A stretch of 64,000 nucleotides of DNA from Streptomyces albireticuli (GCF_002192455.1 NZ_CP021744.1:4931501-4995500); one strand, 5' to 3'; shown: positions 32,590 to 41,018, counted from the first letter of the stretch. A program made the numbers and translations. Notes: a model not told the origin generated them from the sequence alone.

Positions 32590-33222
32590 ATGAACATAGT
32601 GATCTTCGGCGCGGGCGGCCGGGCCGGACGGCAGGCCGTGGCCGAGGCGCGGCGGCGCGGGCACCGGGTCACCGCCGTGGTGCGCGATCCCGGGGCTCAC
32701 GCCGGGCTGGCCGGGCTGACCGGTGTGCGGGTGGTGGCGGGCGACGTCACAGACGCGGCGGACGTCGAGCGGGTGGCGGTGGGGCACGACGCCGCGATCA
32801 GCGCGGCCGTGGATCTGACGGCACGGCCGGGGGAGTTCTTCACGGCCGCGTCCCGCGCGCTGACCGCAGGACTGGCGGAGGCGGGGGTGGGGCGCCTGGT
32901 GGTCGTGGGGCTGGCGTCGATCCTGCCCGGGGCGTCCGGCGTGCCGCTGATGGACGAGCCGGGCTACCCGAACGAGTACCGCTCATTCTACCTCGGCCAC
33001 GCGGCGGGCCTCGACGAGCTGCGGACCGGCGACCTGGACTGGGCGTACGTGGCCCCGGCGGGCGACTTCGACCACGAGGGCGGGCCCGTCGGCGGCTACC
33101 GGTTCGCGGAGCACGGCGACCCGGGCAGCCGGATCACCTACGCGGACTTCGCGCCGGCGCTGGTCGACGAGGCCGAGGCGCCGAGCCGCCACCGGGAGAC
33201 GGTCACCGTGCGGAAGGCGTGA
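32590..33222 (+). CDS. NAD(P)-binding SDR/NmrA-like oxidoreductase
   Basis: 210-residue atypical short-chain dehydrogenase. The Rossmann motif 'IVIFGAGGRAGRQAVAEARRRGHRV' region begins at residue 3 with G-x-G-G-x-x-G, followed by 'VVAGDVTDAADVERVAVGHDA'. A conserved 'DLDWAYVAPAGDFDHEG' loop near the C-terminus is typical of the NAD(P)H-binding (BVR-B/NmrA-like) group often controlled by HxlR. Start ATG 32590. Confidence 0.9.
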   Translation: MNIVIFGAGGRAGRQAVAEARRRGHRVTAVVRDPGAHAGLAGLTGVRVVAGDVTDAADVERVAVGHDAAISAAVDLTARPGEFFTAASRALTAGLAEAGVGRLVVVGLASILPGASGVPLMDEPGYPNEYRSFYLGHAAGLDELRTGDLDWAYVAPAGDFDHEGGPVGGYRFAEHGDPGSRITYADFAPALVDEAEAPSRHRETVTVRKA

Positions 33223-33337
33223 CGGCTGTGCCCCCATGACGGGTCTCACGTGGGCTGGGCCCTTGACGTCCAGGGGTGCATTGTGGCTGGTCAGGGCGGT
33301 GTTGGAGGGGTTTTTGGCCTCCCTCATAGTGGGCGCC

Positions 33338-34882
33338 ATGAACTATGACGTAGTGGTGTCCGGGGGCGGCCCGGTCGGACTGATGCTGGCGTGCGAGCTG
33401 CGGCTCGGGGGTGCGCGGGTGGCCGTTCTGGAGCGGCTCACCGAGGTGGACCAGACGGTCAAGGGCGGGGCGATCACCACGCCCAGCGCCGAGGCGCTCT
33501 ACCGGCGGGGCATGCTGCCCGCGCTGGCCGAGGTGCAGCGGCAGTCGATGGAACGCTTCCGGGCGTTCATGCGGGAGAGGAGCGACGGGGGCGGGGGCGA
33601 GGCCCCCGGCCAAGGGCTGGGGTACGTCGGTCACTTCGCCGGGATCATGCTGCGGGCCGACCTGGTCGACCGTACGGGGCCGGACTTCGGTGACGCCGGG
33701 CCCGCCGCCGACATCATCCTCGTGTCGCAGCAGGAGATCGAGCGGATCCTCGGGGAGCGGGCGGACCAGCTCGGTGTGGAGGTGCGCCGGGGGGTGGAGC
33801 TGACGGGCTTCGACACGGACGACGAGGGCGTCACCGTGCGGACGAGCGGTGGAGCGATACGCGCGGGCTGGCTCGTGGGCTGCGACGGCGGCCGCAGCAC
33901 GGTCCGCAAGCTCGCGGGATTCGAATTCCCGGGTACGGACCCGGAGATCACCTGTCACCAGGCGGTCGTGGAGATGACGGGCGCCGAGGACCTGACGGTC
34001 GGCTGGACCGCCACGGACACCGGGGTGTACGCCCACGGGCCGATGCCGGGCCGCATCGTCACCGTGGAGCTCGACGGGCCGCCCGCCGACCGGAACGCGC
34101 CGGTCACCGCCGAGGACCTCCAGGAGAGGCTGCGTCGCGTCTCGGGCGTGGACGTCACGATCACCGAGGTGCGGACCGCGACCCGCTTCACCGACCACGC
34201 CCGTCAGGTCACCGAGTACCGCAAGGGCCGGGTGCTGCTGGCGGGCGACGCGGCGCACGTGCACTCGGCGTTCGGCAGCCAGGGGCTGAGTCTGGGCGTC
34301 GGGGACGCGATGAACCTCGGCTGGAAGCTCGCGGCCGTGGTCGCCGGCCGGGCGCCTGAGGGGCTGCTGGACACGTACACCGCCGAGCGGCACCCGGTCG
34401 GCGCGGGGGTCCTGGACTGGACCCGGTCCCAGATCGCGGCCATGCGCCCGGACCCGCAGTCGCGGGCCCTGCGCAAGATCGTCAGCGACCTGGCGGAGAC
34501 GGTCACGGGCACCACGTACCTCGCCGCGCGGCTCGCCGGCGCCGTGGTGCGGTACGAACTGCCGGGCGAGCACCCGCTGACCGGCCGCAGCGCCCCTGAC
34601 CTCGGACTCGCGGACGGCAGCCGCCTCGCGGACCACCTCCACGGCGGCCGGGCGCTGCTGCTCGACCTCACCGACGACCCGGAGCTCCGGGCCCGCGCCG
34701 CCGGATACGCCGGCCGTGTCGACATCGTGACGGCCCGCTGCCCGTCCCGTCCGGAACTGGCGGGGATCCTCGTCCGGCCGGACGGCTTCACGGCCTGGGC
34801 GTCGGACGCGGGGGCTTCGGGGCTGGCGGAGGCGCTGGGGGAGTGGTTCGGGGTGCCGGAGAGGGTGGTGGTGGCGGGCTGA
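33338..34882 (+). CDS. FAD-dependent aromatic monooxygenase (PheA/TetX-like)
   Basis: 514-residue group A flavoprotein hydroxylase. FAD/NAD motifs: GxGxxG variant 'VVVSGGGPVGLMLACELRL', D-G motif 'AGWLVGCDGGRSTVRKLAGF' and G-D motif 'RVLLAGDAAHVHSAFGSQGLSLG'. The C-terminal thioredoxin-like domain ('DLGLADGSRLADHLHGGRAL') places it with Streptomyces polyketide/rifampicin-type hydroxylases. Start at 33338; the -10-like CATAGT ends 7 bp before the ATG, so the mRNA may be leaderless. No biosynthetic cluster adjoins, so a detoxification role is possible. Confidence 0.92.
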   Translation: MNYDVVVSGGGPVGLMLACELRLGGARVAVLERLTEVDQTVKGGAITTPSAEALYRRGMLPALAEVQRQSMERFRAFMRERSDGGGGEAPGQGLGYVGHFAGIMLRADLVDRTGPDFGDAGPAADIILVSQQEIERILGERADQLGVEVRRGVELTGFDTDDEGVTVRTSGGAIRAGWLVGCDGGRSTVRKLAGFEFPGTDPEITCHQAVVEMTGAEDLTVGWTATDTGVYAHGPMPGRIVTVELDGPPADRNAPVTAEDLQERLRRVSGVDVTITEVRTATRFTDHARQVTEYRKGRVLLAGDAAHVHSAFGSQGLSLGVGDAMNLGWKLAAVVAGRAPEGLLDTYTAERHPVGAGVLDWTRSQIAAMRPDPQSRALRKIVSDLAETVTGTTYLAARLAGAVVRYELPGEHPLTGRSAPDLGLADGSRLADHLHGGRALLLDLTDDPELRARAAGYAGRVDIVTARCPSRPELAGILVRPDGFTAWASDAGASGLAEALGEWFGVPERVVVAG

Positions 34883-34896
34883 TCCGGCCCGGGGGT

Positions 34897-34920
34897 CGGA
34901 GGCGGGGGCTGCCGCCTCCG
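34897..34920. terminator. Hairpin after the FAD monooxygenase
   Basis: Arms CGGAGGCGG (34897-34905) and CCGCCTCCG (34912-34920) lie between convergent stops at 34882 and 34943. Confidence 0.7.
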
Positions 34921-34942
34921 TCCCCGGAGTCCGGGCGACTCC

Positions 34943-35245
34943 CTACGTGTTCGGTGTGTCGTACGTCAGCTCGCCCCGCATGTCGCACTCCACCGAGCAC
35001 TGGGCGGCGATCGCGACCGCCCCGGGTGGTGCGTGGTACCAGCTCATGGCCTGGCCGGGATCGAGGGAGACCAGACCCTGATGGATCGGGAAGCCGTTGC
35101 GGTCCACACCGTGGAGATAGAGCTCGCAGTCCCCGGTGTTGGCCGGATGGCCCACGCCGCCGGGGGTCGTCACCTCATTGGTGAGCCGCACGAAGTTGGC
35201 GCCGTTCCCCGGGCACGGGACCCGAACGCTGGTCCTGTCGGCCAT
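34943..35245 (-). CDS. Unknown small protein
   Basis: 100-residue protein with a beta-rich composition ('TSVRVPCPGNGANFVRLTNEV', 'YLHGVDRNGFPIHQGLVSL', 'CSVECDMRGELTY') and four cysteines. No signal peptide and no recognised family; it has the look of a single beta-sandwich domain. It is divergent from the MerR-peroxiredoxin gene, with the MerR operator 110 bp upstream of its start, so co-regulation is possible but not shown. Confidence 0.6.
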   Translation of the reverse strand: MADRTSVRVPCPGNGANFVRLTNEVTTPGGVGHPANTGDCELYLHGVDRNGFPIHQGLVSLDPGQAMSWYHAPPGAVAIAAQCSVECDMRGELTYDTPNT

Positions 35246-35356
35246 GATTCACCGCCCATATCGGGTCATGTCAGCATGTTTTCACGGTTGCGGGGGCGGC
35301 GTCGGCGCGGCAAGGGCCCGTCGGGCCCGGGGTGTTGCGGGTGCCCGTCCGTGCGC

Positions 35357-35388
35357 TTGACCTTGCCCTCAAGGGCAAGGTTTAGCGT
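35357..35388 (+). promoter_or_regulatory. MerR-type promoter/operator with stretched spacer
   Basis: -35 TTGACC (35357-35362) and -10-like TAGCGT (35383-35388) are separated by 20 bp, within which lies the perfect dyad CCTTGCCCT-CA-AGGGCAAGG (35361-35380). This over-long spacer filled by a palindrome is the classic arrangement twisted into an active form by MerR-family activators. It controls the MerR-peroxiredoxin gene starting at 35420. Confidence 0.88.
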
Positions 35389-35419
35389 CGGTGGAGAAGC
35401 GAGGCGAGAGGCGGGCGGC

Positions 35420-36415
35420 ATGAGGATCGGCGACCTGGCGCGCCGGGCCGGTGTGACCACCAAGGCGGTGCGGTACTACGAATCGCTGGGGCTGATCACG
35501 CCGGGCCGGCTGGCCAACGGGTACCGGGACTACGCCGAGGGCGACGTCCGGCTCGTACGCGAGATCAGGAACCTCGGGCAGCTGGGGATCCCGGTCGAGC
35601 GGACGCGTCCGTTCCTGGAGTGCCTGGCCGCCGGGGGCGAGCACGGCGACGACTGCCCGTCGTCGATGGCCGGATACCGCGAGGCCATCGACGACCTGAC
35701 GCGGCGGATCGACGGGCTCGCGGCTCGGCGGGAGGCGCTGGTGGCGCAGCTGCGGACGTCCGCCTATCGCAACAGCATCGCCACTTGTGACGGAGGAGGA
35801 CCTATGGACCGTACGAACGGTGTGAACGGCGTGAACGGTGGGCACGGCGTGAACGGCGCCCACGAGCGGCTTCCGGCCGGGCTGCCCGTGCCCGAGGACG
35901 ACGGCGCGGCCGACCACCTGCCGGGTCTGGTCCTGCCCCCGCTCGAACTGGCCGCCACGGACGGGTCGACGGTCCGCCTCGACCGCCTCGGCCCCGGCCG
36001 CACCGTCCTCTACCTCTACCCGCTGACCGGCCGCCCGGACGTCGACCTCCCCGAGGGCTGGGACGCCATCCCCGGGGCCCGGGGCTGCACGCCGGAGGCG
36101 TGCGGCTTCCGCGACCACCACCAGGAGCTGCTGGAGGCGGGGGCGGAGCGGGTGTTCGGGCTGTCGAGCCAGGACAGTGCGTATCAGGGGGAGGTGGTGG
36201 CGCGGCTGGGGCTGCCGTTCTCGATGCTTTCGGATCCGGGGTTGGGGGTGGCGGGGGCGTTGGGGGTGCCGACATTTTCTGCGGGTGGGGTGGAGTTGTT
36301 CCGGCGGTTGACGATGGTTGTTCGGGGTGGGCGGGTGGAGCATGTGTTTTATCCGGTGTTTCCGCCGGATGAGCATGCGGGTCAGGTGGTGGAGTGGTTG
36401 CGGGGGCGTGGCTGA
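35420..36415 (+). CDS. MerR-family regulator fused to a PrxQ-like peroxiredoxin
   Basis: 331-residue protein of two parts in one open frame. Residues 1-125 are MerR: 'MRIGDLARRAGVTTKAVRYY', wing 'GYRDYAEGDVRLVREIRNL', a dimerisation coiled coil and cysteines in 'FLECLAAGGEHGDDCPSS'. Residues 160-331 are a peroxiredoxin with the PrxQ motif 'GCTPEACGFRDHHQELL' carrying both cysteines. Between them lies a GVNGVNGGHGVNG linker. Met129 (35804) has a strong RBS, GGAGGAGGA, directly upstream, so a separate peroxiredoxin may also be made. The MerR operator at 35357-35388 suggests redox-responsive autoregulation. Confidence 0.88.
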   Translation: MRIGDLARRAGVTTKAVRYYESLGLITPGRLANGYRDYAEGDVRLVREIRNLGQLGIPVERTRPFLECLAAGGEHGDDCPSSMAGYREAIDDLTRRIDGLAARREALVAQLRTSAYRNSIATCDGGGPMDRTNGVNGVNGGHGVNGAHERLPAGLPVPEDDGAADHLPGLVLPPLELAATDGSTVRLDRLGPGRTVLYLYPLTGRPDVDLPEGWDAIPGARGCTPEACGFRDHHQELLEAGAERVFGLSSQDSAYQGEVVARLGLPFSMLSDPGLGVAGALGVPTFSAGGVELFRRLTMVVRGGRVEHVFYPVFPPDEHAGQVVEWLRGRG

Positions 36416-36735
36416 GCGGGGCGGGTGGGGGTGCGGGGGTGCGCCTGCGGCGGGCCTTTTCCCCACCCCGCCCCTTCCCGCTGCATCCGATGTGCGGCTC
36501 CGCCGCGTGCGGGGCTCCGCCCCGGACCCCGGTCCTCAAACGCCGGACGGGCTGATTCGTTGCCCGGAACCGGGCGAGATCCAGCCCGGCTGGGGGCACC
36601 TCCCAGCGGTAGCCGGGGGAGTTTGAGGACACCGCGCGGCAGCGCGGAACGGGGGCCGGGGGCCCGCCCCCGGTTCGGGTAGGGGCGGGGTGGGGAACAA
36701 GCCGCCCGCAGGGTCGGCCCCCACCCCCGCCCCCC
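36416..36735. repeat. Composite GC-rich intergenic repeat element B
   Basis: 320 bp without a gene. Arms at 36459-36480 and 36676-36697 repeat, with one mismatch, the inverted pair seen in element A (20037-20199). The interior holds 'CTCAAACGCCGGACGGGCTG', also in A, and further nested dyads. It acts at least as a spacer or terminator between convergent genes. Confidence 0.75.
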
Positions 36736-37251
36736 TTACCCCAGGAACCGCCCCAACCCCTCCACCACCAACGCGTGGTCATCCCCCTGCCGCAGACCCG
36801 ACACCGCCACAACCCCCACCACCCCGGTCCCCCGCACCCGCACCGGGAACGCCCCGCCGTGCGCCGCGTACCGGTCCGGATCCAGCCGCGACGACTCCTC
36901 GAACGTGCGGCCCTTCGCGCGGAAGCGGGCTCCTACCAGGTACGACGACTCCGCGTAGCGCTCGACGACGCGGGACTTGCGGTCGATCCAGGCGTCGTTG
37001 TCGGCCGACGTGCCGGGGAGGGCGCAGTGGAAGAGGCGCTGGGGGCCGCGCCGGATGCCGACCGTGACGGGCGCGCCGCGCTCGCGCGCCAGGCCGACGA
37101 GGAGGGAGCCCAGCTCCCAGGCGTCGTCGTTGCCGAAGTGGTCGAAGACCAGCCGCTGTTCGTCCGCCTCCAGGCGGGAGATCTCGTCCTCCGCGCCAGG
37201 GTCCTCCACTCCGGGGGCCTCGTTCTCCACGCGGGACACCTCCGCACTCAT
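36736..37251 (-). CDS. UPF0303 / HbpS-GlcG family heme-related protein
   Basis: 171-residue protein of the Heme-degrading/UPF0303 fold. Typical segments: 'DDAWELGSLLVGLARERGAPVTVGIRRG', 'WIDRKSRVVERYAESSYLVG' and 'HGGAFPVRVRGTGVVGVVAVSGL', here spread over residues 40-160. The N-terminal 25 residues are an acidic tail. The start at 37251 overlaps the stop of the oxidoreductase gene (ATGA), so the pair is coupled. Biochemical role is not established for the family. Confidence 0.85.
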   Translation of the reverse strand: MSAEVSRVENEAPGVEDPGAEDEISRLEADEQRLVFDHFGNDDAWELGSLLVGLARERGAPVTVGIRRGPQRLFHCALPGTSADNDAWIDRKSRVVERYAESSYLVGARFRAKGRTFEESSRLDPDRYAAHGGAFPVRVRGTGVVGVVAVSGLRQGDDHALVVEGLGRFLG

Positions 37252-38381
37252 ACCGCGCTCACCTCCTCCCGCACCCGGACCGTGCGGCCCTCCGTCGCCG
37301 ACACCCGCGCCGCCTCCAGCACCCGCAGCGCCTCCGCCGCCTCCCGCGCCGTCACCGGCGGCTCGCCGCCCGTGCGCAGGGCCTCGGCGATCGCCGCGTA
37401 GTAGGCCGGGTAGTCGCCGGGCAGGGTCCGCACCGGGTCGCCGCCGCCCGTCAGGGGCGACTCCCCGGAGCCCAGCCGGCCCCACGCGCACTCGGGCTCC
37501 ACGCCCCACGCCGCGCGGTCGTCCGCCGGGCGCCTGCCCTCCCGCAGCGCCGCCTCCTGCGGGTCCAGCCCGTACTTCACATAGCCGGCCACGCTGCCGA
37601 GGACCCGGAACCGCGGCCCGAGCTGGGCGGTCGTGGCGCTGACCCACAGGTGGGAACGGACGCCGCTCGTGTGGGTGATGGCGATGAACGTGTCGTCGTC
37701 GGCCTCGGCCCCCGGCCTGCGCACGTCCGTCTCCGCGTAGACCGTGGCAGCCGGGCCGAACAGGGCCAGTGCCTGGTCGACGACGTGGCTGCCCAGGTCG
37801 TAGAGCAGGCCGCCGATCTCGGCCGGGTCGCCCGACTCCCGCCAGCCGCCCTTCGGCCGCGGCCGCCAGCGCTCGAACCGGGACTCGAAGCGGTACACCT
37901 CGCCGAGCGCACCGTCCCGGACGAGCCGCTGGACGGTGCGGAAGTCGTTGTCCCAGCGGCGGTTCTGGAAGGCGCTGAGCAGCAGCCCGCGCTCCTCGGC
38001 CAGCTCCGCGAGCTCCTCCGCCTCGGCGGCCCTCGCCGCGAGCGGCTTGTCGACGACGACCGGCAGCCCCGCTTCGAGGGCCGTGCGGGCCAGCGCGACG
38101 TGGGTGCGGTTGGGCGAGGCGATGACGATCAGGTCGAGTTCGGCCGCGCGGGCGAACAGCGCGTCCGTGTCCGGGACCGTCCGCACCCCGGGGTGCTCGG
38201 CCGCGGCCTGGCGCTGCCGGTCGGGGTTCGCGGTGACGACCGTGTCGAGGACGAGGCCCTCGGTGCCGGCGATCAGCGGGGCGTGGAAGACGGAGCCCGC
38301 CAGGCCGTAGCCGATGAGGCCGACCCGGAGGGGCGTACGGGGGGTGTCGGGGGTGCCGTCGGTGTCAGGGGTGCCATCCAT
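37248..38381 (-). CDS. Gfo/Idh/MocA family oxidoreductase
   Basis: 377-residue NAD(P)-dependent dehydrogenase. Rossmann start 'LRVGLIGYGLAGSVFHAPLI', the E-K-P-like motif 'PVVVDKPLAARAAEAEEL', and C-terminal domain with 'RPKGGWRESGDPAEIGGLLYDLGSHVVDQAL' region showing the G-x-L-x-D-x-x-x-H pattern. Substrates in this family are sugars or cyclitols. It is divergent from a ROK regulator with a palindromic operator between, so sugar-responsive control is likely. Confidence 0.93.
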   Translation of the reverse strand: MDGTPDTDGTPDTPRTPLRVGLIGYGLAGSVFHAPLIAGTEGLVLDTVVTANPDRQRQAAAEHPGVRTVPDTDALFARAAELDLIVIASPNRTHVALARTALEAGLPVVVDKPLAARAAEAEELAELAEERGLLLSAFQNRRWDNDFRTVQRLVRDGALGEVYRFESRFERWRPRPKGGWRESGDPAEIGGLLYDLGSHVVDQALALFGPAATVYAETDVRRPGAEADDDTFIAITHTSGVRSHLWVSATTAQLGPRFRVLGSVAGYVKYGLDPQEAALREGRRPADDRAAWGVEPECAWGRLGSGESPLTGGGDPVRTLPGDYPAYYAAIAEALRTGGEPPVTAREAAEALRVLEAARVSATEGRTVRVREEVSAV

Positions 38382-38392
38382 GCCTGCCACTT

Positions 38393-38409
38393 TGGCAACG
38401 CTGTTGCGA
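38393..38409. promoter_or_regulatory. Palindromic operator between oxidoreductase and ROK regulator
   Basis: GCAACGCTGTTGC (38395-38407) is a perfect dyad with 3-base centre, of the CAACGNTGTTG kind used by LacI and ROK repressors. It is followed by TTGC...GCAA (38404-38417). The whole divergent intergenic region is only about 53 bp, so this site could control both genes. Confidence 0.7.
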
Positions 38410-38434
38410 TAGTGCAAGCGGTGGCGACAATGGG

Positions 38435-39931
38435 GTGGTGAACAGGCCTCCCCTTCCCGCTTCCCGCACCGTTCCCACACGGCCCATCGGGCCCGCTCGT
38501 CCTGCCCGTACCGCCTCTGCCGCCCTTCCCGCGCCCGGCGCCAACCTCACCGCCCTGCGTGATCACAACACCGCCGTCGTGCTCGGCCTGCTGCGCGACG
38601 CCGGCGCGGAGGGCGCCAGCCGCGCCGAGCTGGCCGCGGGGACGGGCCTGACCCCGCAGGCCGTCAGCAAGATCACCGCACGGCTGCGGGCCGCCGGACT
38701 GGCCGCCGACGCCGGGCGCCGCGCCTCCACCGGCGGCAAGCCGCCCGTGGTCCTGCGCCTGGTCCCGGGCGCCGCCCACGCCGTCGGCCTGCACCTCGAC
38801 CGGGACTCCCTGACGGCGACCCTCGTCGACCTCACCGGCGCCGGGATCGCCACGCGCACGGCTCCGCTCGCGTTCGGGGCGGGCGCGGAGGCGGTGCTGG
38901 AAGTGGTGACGGGGGAGGTCCGGGCGCTGCTGGTGGAGGCGGGGGCGGCGGGCGCCGGCGCGGGTGCGGGTGGCGCCTCCGGTGCGGTTCCCGGCGGGGC
39001 GTCGCGCGCGGGCTCCGGCCCTGGCTCGGAGGGTGGCCCGGATCTTGGCGCCGGTCCTGGCTCGGACGGCGCGCCGGGCGGGCTCGGCGCCGCCTCCGGT
39101 CCGTGCGGCGGTCCGGGTTCCGGCACCGCCTCCGGTCCGGCCGCCGTGCCGGGACTCGGTGCCGGTCCTGGCTCGGACGGCGCGCCGGGCGGGCTCGGCG
39201 CCACCTCTGGTCCGTGCGGCGGTCCGGGTTCCGGCACCGCCCCCGCCCTCCTCGGCATCGGCGTCGCCGTCCCCGGCCCCCTCGACCACCGCGCCGGCGT
39301 GCTGCGCAAGGTCACCGGCTTCCCGCAGTGGGACGGCTTCCCGCTGCGTGACGCCCTCGCCGAACGGCTCGGCGTGCCCGTCGTCGTCGACAAGGACACC
39401 AACGCCGCCGCCCTCGGCCTCGCCCCCCGCGCCGCGGACTCCTTCGCCTATCTCCACCTCGGTACGGGCCTGGGCGCCGGCCTCGTGCTCGGCCGGAACC
39501 TGCACCGGGGCGCGCGCACGGACGCGGGGGAGTTCGGCCACCAGGTGATCCAGGTCGACGGGCCCCCGTGCCCCTGCGGCGGTCACGGCTGCGCCGAGGT
39601 GCTGTGCCTGGCCGCCGTCGCCGCCGGCGACACCGCCCGCGCCGCCCGCCTCCTCGGCATCGGCGCCGCCAATCTCGTACGGCTCCTGGACATCGACCTC
39701 GTGCTCCTCGGCGGCCGCACCGTGCTGGCCGACCCCGGCCCGTACGTGGCGGGGGTACGGGCCGTCCTGGCCGGCGCGGTGCCGGTCGGCGTCACCCCGA
39801 GCGGCGACCGGACCGTCGTCGAGGGCGCGGCCGAGCTGGTGCTGGCGCCCCTGTTCGGGCGGGCGGGGGCGCCCGGCGCCACGGCCTTCACGTCGCGGGA
39901 CGGCGGACCTTCCGTCCCGCCGTCCGTATGA
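38435..39931 (+). CDS. ROK-family transcriptional regulator with a repeat-derived Gly-rich insert
   Basis: 498-residue protein. N-terminal winged HTH: 'NTAVVLGLLRDAGAEGASRAELAAGTGLTPQAVSKIT' spans about 44-80. The ROK kinase-like domain has 'VVVDKDTNAAALG', 'YLHLGTGLGAGLVLG' and the zinc motif 'CPCGGHGCAEVLC'. Between them (about residues 168-270) lies a Gly/Ser/Pro-rich insert absent from normal ROK proteins. It includes an 84-bp direct repeat (39047-39130 and 39158-39241, three differences). GTG starts at 38435 and 38438 are both possible. It probably represses the divergent oxidoreductase. Confidence 0.9.
   Translation: MVNRPPLPASRTVPTRPIGPARPARTASAALPAPGANLTALRDHNTAVVLGLLRDAGAEGASRAELAAGTGLTPQAVSKITARLRAAGLAADAGRRASTGGKPPVVLRLVPGAAHAVGLHLDRDSLTATLVDLTGAGIATRTAPLAFGAGAEAVLEVVTGEVRALLVEAGAAGAGAGAGGASGAVPGGASRAGSGPGSEGGPDLGAGPGSDGAPGGLGAASGPCGGPGSGTASGPAAVPGLGAGPGSDGAPGGLGATSGPCGGPGSGTAPALLGIGVAVPGPLDHRAGVLRKVTGFPQWDGFPLRDALAERLGVPVVVDKDTNAAALGLAPRAADSFAYLHLGTGLGAGLVLGRNLHRGARTDAGEFGHQVIQVDGPPCPCGGHGCAEVLCLAAVAAGDTARAARLLGIGAANLVRLLDIDLVLLGGRTVLADPGPYVAGVRAVLAGAVPVGVTPSGDRTVVEGAAELVLAPLFGRAGAPGATAFTSRDGGPSVPPSV
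39047..39241 (+). repeat. 84-bp direct repeat inside the ROK gene
   Basis: Copies at 39047-39130 and 39158-39241 differ at three positions and encode G-P-G-S-D-G-A-P-G-G-L-G-A repeats. The copies are in frame and 111 bp apart, so unequal recombination would keep the frame. Confidence 0.9.
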
Positions 39932-40024
39932 AACGAAAATAGTCACATCAGGTGGTATGTGACGGCCAGTCGGCGTCAGCGGGCCGCGCCGCGCCGTGGC
40001 GGGCCGTCCCGCGGTGGAAGGGTC

Positions 40025-40100
40025 CGGAAGTCCAGAAGTTCGGAAGTCCAGAAGTTCGGAAGGTTCGGAGTTCGGGAGTCCGGAAGGGCCGGAGTCCGTC
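40025..40100 (+). repeat. 16-bp tandem repeat upstream of the LADTG protein
   Basis: CGGAAGTCCAGAAGTT occurs twice head to tail (40025-40056) and then decays through CGGAAGGTTCGGAGTTCGGGAGTCCGGAAG-like units. It occupies much of the 295-bp gene-free stretch 39932-40226. No function assigned. Confidence 0.85.
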
Positions 40101-40226
40101 GCGTTCTTCAGGCTCCGGAGTCCGGACACGCCGGAGTTCTGGCACCCCGTCCGCACGCCCCGAGCCCCACCGCGGATCCTCCCGGATCCCCCTTGCCCCC
40201 GTCGCCCCACCCGTAAAGGCCCTGTG

Positions 40227-41018
40227 ATGTCCCTGCCCCGCGCGCTCGTCGTCGGCGCCGCCGCGCTCGCGGTCTTCACGACGGCGGCACCCGCGTCCCC
40301 CGTGCACCCCGACGACCGCCCTCCGGACGCCGCCGCGGCCCCCGGCCGCCCCCGGGACCGCGCCCCCGTCGAACCCGGCTGCGCCGCCCCCGGCAGCTCC
40401 GCGTTCCCGATCGCCGCGCGGCTGAGCGGCGGCCCCGACGCGTACGAGCGCGGCGGCGCCCCGCACACCTGGCAGCTGGAGCTCCGCAACACCACCGGCG
40501 TCGACTGCCGGGGCGTGCACCCCGTCGCCGTCCTCGCCGACCGCGGCCGCCTGCTCCAGCCGTCCGACGTCCGCCTCGACTTCTACGACGACGCCGCCGC
40601 GCGCTGGCGGCCCGTGACGCTGGAGCGCACCGACGAGGCCGAGAACGTCGGCGTCTTCGAAGGCCGTTCACCCGACTTCGCGGGCTTCGCCGTGCCCGCG
40701 CACCGCTCGGTCCCCGTGCGCGTACGGCTCGGCTTCACGGGCCGCGCCCCCGAGGGCCCGGTCACGCTCAACGTCACCGCTGTGCAGCGGCGGGCGGGGG
40801 ACGGGGACTGGGTGGGGGAGTCGGAGGACTACACCTTCGGGGTGGAGCGGTCGGCTGCGCGGGAGGCGGTGCCGTCCGCCGGGGCGGGGCGTGGTGAGGA
40901 TGCGTCGCGGACGCTCGCGGACACGGGGTCGCAGCGGCCGTTGTTCGCGATCGGGGCGGCGGCGTTCGCGCTGATTCTGGCCGGGGGGTCGTTGCTGTTC
41001 GGGTCGCGGAAGCGGTGA
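40227..41018 (+). CDS. Sortase-anchored surface protein (LADTG)
   Basis: 263-residue secreted protein. Signal peptide 'ALVVGAAALAVFTTAAPASP' at the N-terminus; an extracellular beta-sandwich-like domain ('GAPHTWQLELRNTTGVDCRG', 'VPVRVRLGFTGRAPEGPVTL'); then the cell-wall sorting signal: LADTG, hydrophobic 'LFAIGAAAFALILAGGSLLF' and basic tail GSRKR. LAXTG is the motif read by class E sortases in Streptomyces. No sortase gene is adjacent. Start at 40227 was chosen for the signal peptide. Confidence 0.88.
   Translation: MSLPRALVVGAAALAVFTTAAPASPVHPDDRPPDAAAAPGRPRDRAPVEPGCAAPGSSAFPIAARLSGGPDAYERGGAPHTWQLELRNTTGVDCRGVHPVAVLADRGRLLQPSDVRLDFYDDAAARWRPVTLERTDEAENVGVFEGRSPDFAGFAVPAHRSVPVRVRLGFTGRAPEGPVTLNVTAVQRRAGDGDWVGESEDYTFGVERSAAREAVPSAGAGRGEDASRTLADTGSQRPLFAIGAAAFALILAGGSLLFGSRKR

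Noticed and set aside
40025..40100. CRISPR-like array
   Set aside because: The repeats are contiguous 16-bp units without spacers and no cas gene is nearby.
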